A stretch of 64,000 nucleotides of DNA from Mucilaginibacter sp. JRF (GTDB lineage: Bacteria > Bacteroidota > Bacteroidia > Sphingobacteriales > Sphingobacteriaceae). The notes beneath the pieces were generated by a model. That model was not told where the DNA came from. It saw nothing but the letters and a program-made list of their open reading frames with translations, and ran no database searches. Both the position numbers and the translations under genes were made by a program. The stretch covers positions 62,001 through 126,000 of the forward strand of contig NZ_JADFBY010000011.1 in NCBI RefSeq assembly GCF_015223065.1, in the 5' to 3' direction. Positions within the stretch are counted from its first letter, which is position 1, and every line of letters begins with the position of its first letter. This document shows positions 19,662-28,376 of the stretch, piece by piece.

Positions 19662-20825
19662 TTAGTTAGCTTTTACCATGATCCTCCTTCCATCTATTTT
19701 AAATTTGGCTATACCAATAGTTTCCAGATAGCTAAGCATTTCGGTAATACTTTGTGTGCGCGTTACCGAGCCGCTTATCAGCTTATCGCTTATCTTGCCA
19801 TCGTACACTACATCTACATCATACCACCGCGAAATTTTACGCATGGCACATTGTATGTTTTCCTTTTTGAATGAGAAATAGCCGTTTTTCCAGGCAATAG
19901 CATCCTGCACATTAACGGTTTTGGTAGTTATGTTGTGGCTGCCATTTTCGGCAACGCCCTGTTGCCCGGGTGTAAGCACTACGGCTTCATTGGCGGTACT
20001 CAATTTAACCGAACCTTCGAGCAAGGTTGTTTTGGTTGATGGATCATCATCATAGGCGGCGATGTTAAAATGAGTACCAATAACCCTGATGTTTACATTA
20101 CCAGAATTTACGGTGAACGGCATATTCTTATCTTTAGCTACTTCAAAGTAAGCTTCGCCATTAAGCTCTACATGGCGCTCACTCCCAGCAAAAGCTACCG
20201 GGTATTTTAATGATGATGCCGAGTTTAACCAAACCGAAGTTCCATCCGGAAGCATTACCTCGTATTGGCCACCGCGAGGGGTTATGATGGTGTTATAAGC
20301 AATTGCATCGCTTTTACCTGCCGAAGATCTGCCCTCGTTATTATACTGTAAGCGGCCATTGTTTAGTTTATTGATGGTTGTATTACCGGATTGTGCTATG
20401 CGGCCCTTCGTGGCGTCGTTCAAATCAACCCTTGTACCATTATCAAGTATCAGTATGGCTCTGTTAGTACCCGGAACAATAGCTTGATTAACCTTAGTGA
20501 TTTTTACGGGAACGCTGTTTACCTTGCTTTTAAGCTTACTTGTATAAAAGAAGCCAATGCCAATTAGCAGTAATATAGAAGCAGCGGCTGACCATAACCA
20601 AAGCCTGCGCACAGGTCGGGTTGCATTTGGCGGTAGCTCCATCCTGCTTTCTATTCGCTGGTAGATGCGGGTTTTTACAGTGTCCTGATCGGGTATTGAT
20701 GGTTTATCATCAAACCGATCAATATCAAATTCATCTTTATAATTATCTAATAAAGCTATCTCATTGGGTGTGGCTATGCCTGCCAAATACCTTTTGTAAA
20801 GCCGCAGGTACTCCTCTTGGGTCAT
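19662..20825 (-). CDS. FecR-family anti-sigma factor
   Basis: Membrane anti-sigma factor of 387 residues: cytoplasmic N-terminal region, a membrane span at about residues 72-92 (LWLWSAAASILLLIGIGFFY), the FecR domain (GGQYEVMLPDGTSVWLNSAS, then NGEAYFEVAKDKNMPFTVNS and VRVIGTHFNIAAY-like strands) and a C-terminal DUF4974 domain (ISRWYDVDVVYDGKISDKLI). It heads the minus-strand susCD operon. Unlike loci 1 and 3, its sigma factor is not upstream on the same strand but divergent, 254 nt away, so the two are separately promoted. Confidence 0.95.
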   Translation of the reverse strand: MTQEEYLRLYKRYLAGIATPNEIALLDNYKDEFDIDRFDDKPSIPDQDTVKTRIYQRIESRMELPPNATRPVRRLWLWSAAASILLLIGIGFFYTSKLKSKVNSVPVKITKVNQAIVPGTNRAILILDNGTRVDLNDATKGRIAQSGNTTINKLNNGRLQYNNEGRSSAGKSDAIAYNTIITPRGGQYEVMLPDGTSVWLNSASSLKYPVAFAGSERHVELNGEAYFEVAKDKNMPFTVNSGNVNIRVIGTHFNIAAYDDDPSTKTTLLEGSVKLSTANEAVVLTPGQQGVAENGSHNITTKTVNVQDAIAWKNGYFSFKKENIQCAMRKISRWYDVDVVYDGKISDKLISGSVTRTQSITEMLSYLETIGIAKFKIDGRRIMVKAN

Positions 20826-21079
20826 AAAACTATAATTGGTTTTTACCTATAGAGTATATGCGGATAAAAACCTCCCATACTTTTTTATAGTTTTTTTATC
20901 GACCCAATTACGGTCAGGATAGATGGGGTTACCAAATTGATAAAAGAGATTTATATTGGCTGGATAAACCAATTAGCAAATACATTTAGTATTTCATATT
21001 GCCTTAGTGCAATTATAAACCTGATGATGATAACTCCAATTATCTCATCAATAAAATATTGGCACCTAATTAATTAACG
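20826..21079. promoter_or_regulatory. Divergent promoter region between fecR and sigma gene
   Basis: A 254-nt AT-rich space from which the FecR/SusCD operon runs left and the sigma gene runs right. It must hold promoters for both; I could not fix exact boxes. The split lets the sigma factor be made independently of its anti-sigma factor. Confidence 0.45.
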
Positions 21080-21661
21080 ATGGCGAAGATATTTCGAAGC
21101 GACGAGGATCTGTGGCACGATATTCTGGCAGGCGATGACAGGGCATTCGCCGAATTTTATGATCGTTACTGGCTGCGAATGTATAAGGCCGCCCTATATT
21201 ATTTAAAGGATGCCGATGCCAGCGAGGAAGTGGTGCAGGAAGTGTTTGTATTGATATGGAACAAGCGGCATACGCTCGACATCAAAAATTTTGCGGCCTA
21301 TTTAAATTCATCAACCCGGTATGAGGTGTACCGACGCTTAAAAGCTGCCAAAAGCATTTTTATTGAATTAGATGAAAGTAAAATATCTCCGCTTAGTGTA
21401 GTGTATAATAAAGGAGATGAAAAACTAAACGAAACCGATAGCACCAACATTTTAAACGAATGCCTGCAAGAATTACCTAAACGTTGCCGCGAAATATTTT
21501 ACATGAGCAAGGTAAAACAGCTAACCAATACCGAAATTGCCGAGCAGTTGGGCATCAGCAAACACACGGTTGAAAATCAGTTAGCGGTAGCGCTAAAATA
21601 CCTGCGGGTTAATTTGAGTAAGATAGCTGTGCTGGTGTTACTGCTAATGAAGAATCCGTAA
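21080..21661 (+). CDS. ECF RNA polymerase sigma-70 factor
   Basis: ECF sigma factor of 193 residues: region 2 (DRAFAEFYDRYWLRMYKAAL, then VVQEVFVLIWNKRHTL) and region 4 (LQELPKRCREIFYMSKVKQL, helix-turn-helix EIAEQLGISKHTVENQLAVA), with a hydrophobic C-terminal tail. It lies divergent to the FecR gene and is the presumed activator of that susCD locus. Its stop is only 4 nt from the stop of the convergent isomerase gene, so the two transcripts must overlap. Confidence 0.93.
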   Translation: MAKIFRSDEDLWHDILAGDDRAFAEFYDRYWLRMYKAALYYLKDADASEEVVQEVFVLIWNKRHTLDIKNFAAYLNSSTRYEVYRRLKAAKSIFIELDESKISPLSVVYNKGDEKLNETDSTNILNECLQELPKRCREIFYMSKVKQLTNTEIAEQLGISKHTVENQLAVALKYLRVNLSKIAVLVLLLMKNP

Positions 21662-21665
21662 ACTA

Positions 21666-23090
21666 CTAACACACCTGTACCGTTTGCAAACCTAAAATAT
21701 CGCCCAGCTTTTTTAACCTTGATGCCAGCCTGCCTTTACCAATGGCACAATGGTGCGCCGGGCCTTGCTGGTTCCAGGCTTCCACAAAGTTACGTGCCCC
21801 TATCTGGAATTTGTACCTGCTGTTGGTGTTACCAATCTCAAGTATCGGCCCTGCAACAGATTCGCCCTCGGCCACTAAAAAGAATAGCGAACCATCGCCG
21901 GTTTCAACTACCGAAAAAAGGGTAACCGGCCCGTGGCTGACCGACATTTCGACCGAAAGGCCATTACCTACTTTACCATGATATACTTGCAGCGGCTTAA
22001 CCTTTATTTTCCCCTCGGCTATGCGGGGGTGGCATGGGCCATCGTGCCCCATTAAAACTACATCATCCTCATAATCCATCGCGTAATACTCCGTGAATGA
22101 CCCTCCAGCTCCAAAGCTGTCCATTATTTTCATGGCCTGGGCATTCTTAATTTCGTACTCGCCCGCTACCGGCACATTATGGCCGGTAAGTAATGAATTG
22201 CCGAGGATTACCGAGGTCATGGTATTCTCGTTAGCGGCATTACCTACCCCACGGTGATAATAAGCTAATGAACCCAGCTGATAGGTTTCAACCAACTGAT
22301 CTAAAGCAACCGCGGTTTTAGCGGCCCGCACTAATTCATCTTCCGGACAATCAGGCTGTACATCAAACCAGGTATTTATCTCCCGGAGTTTTTCATTGGT
22401 TTGCTCGTCGGTCACCGCTTCGCGCATGGCAGAGAGATGGTCAACTTCAATTATCTCGATATGGCCGCCAAATACAGCACATTGCAGGGTGAGATCGGTG
22501 TAAATATCCAACATACCATTGTAGTAATTACCCATTACCCCCAAGCGGTTATAGTACATGGTTCGTTTAACGCGGGCGGCATCTATCCATTGTTCAACCT
22601 CATCCCAAACATGCCCGTCGCCCTCAAGCATGCCGGTAATTTGATAGAACGGTATTTTACTTCGCTTAAAAACATTCGCTATCTCGGGCACCGGGCAGGC
22701 CGAACAGAATGCCAGCCACTCGCCGGTCATGGTTGTTCTGTTATTCAGTTGGTTAAAAGATGTATAATCTATCCTGCTTAATGGTGTAAGGTTGAGTATG
22801 ATAACCGGAACCTTCGCTTTTCTGACAACCGGTAATACTGTAGAAGACAGCGCGTAAGTGGTAACGTACAAAAATATAATATCTACATCCTCAGCCTTAA
22901 AACGGTCGCCGGCTGCAAAGGCCAGCTCGGGTGTATCAACCAAACCAACATTAATAGTTTCGGCCGAATACAGGTTTAATCTTTCAGCTACCTGATCAAC
23001 GTATTCTTTCAGGCGTTTTTCCAATCCGTCAAATTGTTCCCAATATGCTTTAAGGCCTATACCAAACAGGCCAACCCTTATTTTACTCAT
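21666..23090 (-). CDS. L-fucose/L-arabinose isomerase-family protein
   Basis: Cytosolic protein of 474 residues resembling the L-fucose and L-arabinose isomerase superfamily, which convert aldoses to ketoses using Mn2+. Visible family traits are the N-terminal Rossmann-like strand KIRVGLFGIGLKAYWEQFDG, DIIFLYVTTYALSSTVLPVV, a mid region VILGNSLLTGHNVPVAGEYE, and the C-terminal GPAHHCAIGKGRLASRLKKL with the metal-binding His. It is the last gene of the locus-3 operon, after SusD, with a terminator between them. Role: first step for a deoxysugar or pentose released outside the cell. The exact sugar is not settled by sequence. Confidence 0.82.
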   Translation of the reverse strand: MSKIRVGLFGIGLKAYWEQFDGLEKRLKEYVDQVAERLNLYSAETINVGLVDTPELAFAAGDRFKAEDVDIIFLYVTTYALSSTVLPVVRKAKVPVIILNLTPLSRIDYTSFNQLNNRTTMTGEWLAFCSACPVPEIANVFKRSKIPFYQITGMLEGDGHVWDEVEQWIDAARVKRTMYYNRLGVMGNYYNGMLDIYTDLTLQCAVFGGHIEIIEVDHLSAMREAVTDEQTNEKLREINTWFDVQPDCPEDELVRAAKTAVALDQLVETYQLGSLAYYHRGVGNAANENTMTSVILGNSLLTGHNVPVAGEYEIKNAQAMKIMDSFGAGGSFTEYYAMDYEDDVVLMGHDGPCHPRIAEGKIKVKPLQVYHGKVGNGLSVEMSVSHGPVTLFSVVETGDGSLFFLVAEGESVAGPILEIGNTNSRYKFQIGARNFVEAWNQQGPAHHCAIGKGRLASRLKKLGDILGLQTVQVC

Positions 23091-23230
23091 AACTAATAGC
23101 GGTTTATAATTGTACCCAAAAATAAGTTTTGGCGCGGGTATATTGTTTGTCGGATTTGATCATACAGTTGCACATTTTGCTGTTTGTTGTATGATGAATA
23201 TCTGCAATATACTTTAGATAGACCCATAAA

Positions 23231-23266
23231 AAAACGGGCAAGCCATTTTACAAGCTTGCCCGTTTT
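23231..23266. terminator. Strong stem-loop terminator between susD and isomerase
   Basis: Arms AAAACGGGCAAGC and GCTTGCCCGTTTT with a short loop; T-run on both sides in the two orientations, so it can act as a bidirectional intrinsic terminator. It lies 34 nt after the SusD stop and before the isomerase start, so the isomerase probably has its own promoter or is reached by read-through. Confidence 0.8.
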
Positions 23267-23299
23267 ACGCATTTTGCTTACAGCAAACAGGGGTAATTT

Positions 23300-24808
23300 C
23301 TATAACGGATTTTGTGTGAGATTATCTAACGTTACTTCGCGTTGTGGAATTTGCAACAATAGTTTGTTAGCGGTTACCGTGTACGAACCTGCCGGATATT
23401 GCGCCGGAGCTTTGCTGATTTCACGCTGGCCGTGGGCATTCATAATTTCAACAGCGGTACCTGTTCTTACCAGATCGTACCAGCGGTGATTTTCAAAGGC
23501 CAGCTCTACCTTGCGCTCTTGCGCGATAGCATCCCTGAAAGCCTGTTGATTGGCCACATTAAGTGCTGGTACGGCATTGCCCGATGTTTTTGGCTGTAAA
23601 CCGGCCCTGTTTCTTACAGCGTTAAGCAACTCGAAAGCTTCGCCATTGGCAATAAAGCCTTGCTCATTCAGGCACTCGGCAATCTCAAGCATCACGTCGG
23701 CATAACGTATTATCGGGAAATTCACGTTGGTTTGCCCCGGCTGCACAAAGCCCTGGTTATACTTGGTGATGTAGGGCACCTCGTGATAAGTTCCGCTGAG
23801 GGTAAAGCCTTCGGATAGGGAAACCGCTTTGCGCAGATCATCTACTTCATAAGCATTGATCAGATCAGTGGTTGGTGTGTTCCATCCGCTGTTGTAGCTC
23901 AGGTTGGTACCCGGATCATTGGTTACGCTCGTGCCCGAATCAAACGGCGCGAACTGGTACATAAAATTGCTCGACAGGTTAGGGTCAGATCCCAGATACT
24001 GAATTTCAAATATCGACTCCGCATTGTTTTTATTAGCAGGCTGAAATATTGACGCATAGCTGGGCAATAAACTGTAGCCGGTAACCTTGCGCAGGGCAGC
24101 CAATGCTTCGCCATAGTTTTTACGGGTTAGGTAAACTTCGCCAAGCAGCGCATTAGCTGTACCGCTGGTTACACGGCCCTTATCGGCAGCGGCGTAAGTA
24201 GCGGGCAGCTTTGATGCGGCATCGGTAAGATCGGCAATAATTTGATCGTAAACGGCATCAACCGTGGCGCGGCCATTTGATCCGGCCTGCTCAGGTGCCT
24301 GAACCGTTTGCAGGCGCAAAGGCACCCCACCAAACTGGCGCACCAGGTTAAAGTAATAAAAGGCACGTAAAACCTTAACCTCGCCAATGGCCTGATTGCG
24401 GCTTTGGTCCGGCATGGTTATGCGCCCCTCGGCACCCAGCACATCATTACAACGGGCAATGCCCATGTAGCTTTGCTGCCAAAAATCCTGTATCAGCGTA
24501 TTGGTTGATATAACCAGGAACTGATCAACAAACTCACGGTTCTCTTGCCCGCGTTGCGGAGCATTGTATTGAAAGGTGGTATTATCTGAACGCATCTCGC
24601 CAAACAGCCAAAAGCTGAACAAACCCAGATCTCGCAATGAGCGGTAAGCACCTACCACGCCCTGCTTTAGGTCTGATTCTGTTTGCCAGTAATTAGCGCC
24701 TGTTAACCCGGCTTCGGGAGCCTGGTTTAAAAAGTCCTTTTTGCACGATATACCCAATAGCGCAATACACAGCAAAACTACATGGGTGTATTTATGTATA
24801 TTTTTCAT
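23300..24808 (-). CDS. SusD/RagB-family glycan-binding lipoprotein
   Basis: Outer-membrane lipoprotein of 502 residues with lipobox LLGISC. The SusD fold is shown by GEVKVLRAFYYFNLVRQFGG, ANALLGEVYLTRKNYGEALA, PIIRYADVMLEIAECLNEQG, LLNAVRNRAGLQ and the C-terminal RKVELAFENHRWYDLVRTG. It follows its SusC partner by 17 nt. Shorter than the locus-2 SusD, and the two are not close copies. Ligand unknown. Confidence 0.95.
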   Translation of the reverse strand: MKNIHKYTHVVLLCIALLGISCKKDFLNQAPEAGLTGANYWQTESDLKQGVVGAYRSLRDLGLFSFWLFGEMRSDNTTFQYNAPQRGQENREFVDQFLVISTNTLIQDFWQQSYMGIARCNDVLGAEGRITMPDQSRNQAIGEVKVLRAFYYFNLVRQFGGVPLRLQTVQAPEQAGSNGRATVDAVYDQIIADLTDAASKLPATYAAADKGRVTSGTANALLGEVYLTRKNYGEALAALRKVTGYSLLPSYASIFQPANKNNAESIFEIQYLGSDPNLSSNFMYQFAPFDSGTSVTNDPGTNLSYNSGWNTPTTDLINAYEVDDLRKAVSLSEGFTLSGTYHEVPYITKYNQGFVQPGQTNVNFPIIRYADVMLEIAECLNEQGFIANGEAFELLNAVRNRAGLQPKTSGNAVPALNVANQQAFRDAIAQERKVELAFENHRWYDLVRTGTAVEIMNAHGQREISKAPAQYPAGSYTVTANKLLLQIPQREVTLDNLTQNPL

Positions 24809-24825
24809 GATGTTTCTATATAAAT

Positions 24826-27800
24826 TTAAAAGGTCATGTTTATGCCGATGGTCATGGTTCTTGGTAGTGGGTAGCCCAAAAAGTCGCGGCCTGGTGTCAG
24901 CGCGCTCGATCCGTTGGTTAAGGCTTCGGGGTTACCACCGCTGTATTTAGTGAATGTTACCAAATTTTGCACACTACCATACAAACGCATAGCTTTAAAT
25001 ACCTTTGAATTGGTGATGAACTTTTGCTTGAAATTATACCCCAGCGTTATGTTTTGAATACGCAAAAAGCTTGCATCCTCTATCCAGCTTGAGTTAACAT
25101 CGCGGTAAAGCACACGGCCGCCGTTGGTTGTAGGGGTTACGCCATCGCCCGGGTTATCAGGCGAGCGCCAGCGGTTAAGTACTTTTCTGTCCACATTAAA
25201 TACACCATCAATATTGGTTAAAAACTCGTTTGATGTTTTCATGATCTCGCCACCTTGCGAGCCCACAAGCAACACATTCAGATCAAAATTCTTATAACCA
25301 AAAGTATTGCTGAAGCCATAGGTAAAATCAGGATACGGATCGCCTATTACCGCGAAATCCTTTACCGGTTCAATAATGCCGTTACCATCCACATCACGGT
25401 ATTTGATAGAGCCTACTACCGATGAAGCATTTTTAGGTGAGTTATCAAAATCAGCCTGATCGCGGTATACGCCCTCTACAATGTATCCGTAAAACTGACC
25501 AAGTGGTTTGCCCACTTCGGTTTTATGGGTAAAGTTACCCTCGCCACTACGGCCTGAGTAAATTGGCGCGTTGCTTTGGTTAAGTGCCAAAACCACATTG
25601 CGGTTAAAGGAAATATTGGCATTGGCGTCCCAGGTAAAGCCGCCTTTTAAAATTTCGCCGGTTACTACAGCTTCAAAGCCACGGTTACGCATTTTACCCA
25701 GGTTAACAGTAGCCGAAGCAAAGCCTGACGATAAAGGCAGCTCATTACTCAGCAACAAGTTGTAGGTTATACGATTATAATAATCGAGCGTAAAGTTCAG
25801 GCGGTTATGGAGTACCGATAGATCCAGACCCATATCAAACTGGCGGGAGTTTTCCCACGTAAGTTCGGAGTTGCTGATGCTGCTTGATACCCTGCCGCCT
25901 GTAACCGTACCTCCAAAAGTATAGTTAGCGCTACTGATGTTTGATGCGTACAGATAGTTACCAATATTAAAATTACCTGCCAAACCATAAGTGGCACGCA
26001 GTTTCATGTTATCTATCCAGTTTATCTTTTTGATAAAGCTTTCTTCGGACATACGCCATGACACCGCTGCCGATGGGAAGGTACCATAACGCTTGTTCGC
26101 ACCAAAACGCGATGAACCATCCGTACGGATAGATGCGGTGAACAGGTAACGATCCTTAAAGGTATAGTTAACCCTTGCCAGGTATGATACAAGCGACCAT
26201 TTGTCAACAAAGGCGCTTTGTCCATTCAGTAAAGGCGAGGCGTTAATGGTTTCGATCAGGTTATCGGGATAGTTAGTGGCATTAAATCCGTAACCCTCGT
26301 TTCTCTCCTGCTGCGCGGTATAACCTAATAAGGCATTAAAACGGTGATCCTTGCTGAAATTCTTATCGTAATTCAAAGTAAACTCCGACAGCCAGTTAAA
26401 CGAATCGCTATACGACGTATTTGAGTTAGGTATTGATGGATTAGGGTTTTGATTACTGGTTTCGCCGTATACAAATGATGGGCTGAAGTAGAATGATTTA
26501 TTGGTACCATAATCAACATTGTAGGCGTACTTGGCTTTTAGTCCGTCAATAATTTCCAACTCGGCACTTGCAGATGCTAAACTTCTGAAGTATTTGGCAT
26601 TGGTACCAGCAAACTCTAACGTGTTTAAAGGATTGCCTGCGCCTATAGCCCCCGGCGAGGTAATAAATAATGTTCTGTTACCATTATCATCAGTTACAGG
26701 TACTATCGGGCTTAACCAAAGCGTACGGGTAAGCACATCGCGCTGGCCGGTTTCAAACGAGTTACGGTTTTGTATACCACCGCTTGGCGCAATGTTTAAG
26801 CTAACCTTTAACTTTTTGCTTAATTGGGATTGTACGTTGGCTTGTACCGTGTAGCGGGTATAATCGGTGTACTTTACTGTACCTTCCTGCTTAAGCCTGC
26901 CCAACGAGAATGAGTACTGTGTATTGTCAGATCCTCCGCGCAAACTCGCGTCAATATTATGTTGTAAGCCCGATTGTAATACCGTGTTATACCAATCAGT
27001 ACCCTCACCATATTGCGATGGATTACGGAACTCTACCGGGATATCCTCCTCAGTAGCGGCACGGCCTTGTGCAGCCAGCGCATCAACGATCATATCCTGG
27101 CGATACTGGGCGTATTCAGTACCATTCAATACCTGCTGACGGCCTTTTTGCGGCACCTGTTGCGTACCTATGTACGAGTTAACACTAATTACCGGCGGAC
27201 CTTTTTTACCTTTTTTGGTGGTGATGATAACCACACCGTTTGATCCCCTTGAACCGTAGATAGCGGTTGAGGATGCATCCTTCAATACGTTAACCGATTC
27301 AATATCATCAGGACTCAACACGTTCAGCGGGTTATAAACCTGACCTGTGGTGTTTGATATAGCGAACCCATCAATTACATACAGCGGATTATCGCCTGCA
27401 CCAATCGACCCGGAACCACGTACCCGCACCGTTGTACCACCACCAGGTGAACCTGTGGTTTGGCTAATGCGCACACCAGGCATTTGGCCTACCAGTTTCT
27501 GATCAATAGACGCTACCGGCAGATCCTTAACCTGCGCCGCCGTAACCGTGGCTACCGAGCCTGTAAGGTCTTTCTTTTCGCGGCTGCCGTAGCCTATTAC
27601 CACCACCTCGTTAAGGCTTTGGTTGGCATCCTGCAAAACGGCATTCAGTACCGTTTTACCTGCAACAGGTAGTTCGAGCGTGTTAAATCCTATGTAGGTA
27701 AATACCAATACGGCATCTTCAGCCACTTTTATTTTGTAAGCACCGTTAATGTCTGTAACCGCGGTAGCCGTTCCGTTTTTTTCTTTAATAGTTACACCGG

Positions 27801-28227
27801 GTAATATGCCTCCCTTGCTATCAGTTACCTTACCGGTAACATCAATAGCGGCTATTTTAGGTGCCGGCTTTAACGATATAAGAATAGTAGTGTTGGTTAT
27901 TTTGTACGATAAAGGCTGCTGGGCAAAACAAATATCAAGCACCTCCTTAAGCGAAGCCTGATCGGCACGCAGGGTAACCGGAGCTGCTTGCTTAAGCTCG
28001 GCACTGGTGTATAAAAAATCGTATTGGGTTTGAGCCTGAATAATATCAAAAACATCACGTAATGAGGCCTTTTTAACGTTTAGCGAAACGCGTTGTGCAT
28101 AGGTAGCCGCGGATACCTGCATAAAGGTTACGGCCAGCATTACAAACGTTAACTTCATGATAAGCAAATATTTAAAAAGGCAGCCGCGTTTAGTGCCGCC
28201 CGTAAAAGCAGTAAAATTTTTGTACAT
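24826..28227 (-). CDS. SusC/RagA TonB-linked outer-membrane receptor with STN domain
   Basis: Glycan importer of 1,133 residues: MYKNFT leader, signal peptide (FVMLAVTFMQVSAATYAQ), STN domain (LRDVFDIIQAQTQYDFLYTS), carboxypeptidase-regulatory domain (VTGKVTDSKGGILPGVTIKE), signature LNEVVVIGYGSREKKDLTGS, plug with VLKDASSTAIYGSRGSNGVV and a large beta-barrel ending in TIGINMTF. The FecR and sigma genes upstream and the SusD gene downstream complete the set. Confidence 0.97.
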   Translation of the reverse strand: MYKNFTAFTGGTKRGCLFKYLLIMKLTFVMLAVTFMQVSAATYAQRVSLNVKKASLRDVFDIIQAQTQYDFLYTSAELKQAAPVTLRADQASLKEVLDICFAQQPLSYKITNTTILISLKPAPKIAAIDVTGKVTDSKGGILPGVTIKEKNGTATAVTDINGAYKIKVAEDAVLVFTYIGFNTLELPVAGKTVLNAVLQDANQSLNEVVVIGYGSREKKDLTGSVATVTAAQVKDLPVASIDQKLVGQMPGVRISQTTGSPGGGTTVRVRGSGSIGAGDNPLYVIDGFAISNTTGQVYNPLNVLSPDDIESVNVLKDASSTAIYGSRGSNGVVIITTKKGKKGPPVISVNSYIGTQQVPQKGRQQVLNGTEYAQYRQDMIVDALAAQGRAATEEDIPVEFRNPSQYGEGTDWYNTVLQSGLQHNIDASLRGGSDNTQYSFSLGRLKQEGTVKYTDYTRYTVQANVQSQLSKKLKVSLNIAPSGGIQNRNSFETGQRDVLTRTLWLSPIVPVTDDNGNRTLFITSPGAIGAGNPLNTLEFAGTNAKYFRSLASASAELEIIDGLKAKYAYNVDYGTNKSFYFSPSFVYGETSNQNPNPSIPNSNTSYSDSFNWLSEFTLNYDKNFSKDHRFNALLGYTAQQERNEGYGFNATNYPDNLIETINASPLLNGQSAFVDKWSLVSYLARVNYTFKDRYLFTASIRTDGSSRFGANKRYGTFPSAAVSWRMSEESFIKKINWIDNMKLRATYGLAGNFNIGNYLYASNISSANYTFGGTVTGGRVSSSISNSELTWENSRQFDMGLDLSVLHNRLNFTLDYYNRITYNLLLSNELPLSSGFASATVNLGKMRNRGFEAVVTGEILKGGFTWDANANISFNRNVVLALNQSNAPIYSGRSGEGNFTHKTEVGKPLGQFYGYIVEGVYRDQADFDNSPKNASSVVGSIKYRDVDGNGIIEPVKDFAVIGDPYPDFTYGFSNTFGYKNFDLNVLLVGSQGGEIMKTSNEFLTNIDGVFNVDRKVLNRWRSPDNPGDGVTPTTNGGRVLYRDVNSSWIEDASFLRIQNITLGYNFKQKFITNSKVFKAMRLYGSVQNLVTFTKYSGGNPEALTNGSSALTPGRDFLGYPLPRTMTIGINMTF

Positions 28228-28306
28228 TTGGTTGTTAGATTTAATGTGTTTAGTTGTATGCTTTGCAATTGGTACAAACGATCTGGCGATGGCTTAACAG
28301 CCCAGG

Positions 28307-28330
28307 CCAGGGGCGGGCCAACGCTCCTGG
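28307..28330 (-). promoter_or_regulatory. Stem-loop between fecR and susC (locus 3)
   Basis: Arms CCAGGGGCG and CGCTCCTGG (one mismatch) with a 6-nt loop in the 149-nt space between the FecR stop and SusC start. No T-run on the coding strand; a T-run lies on the plus-strand side. It corresponds in position to the loops at 1107 and 19593. Confidence 0.5.
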
Positions 28331-28376
28331 TTCTTTTTTTAACAGACAGATCATCCGAAATAATTTCTTCTTTGTA

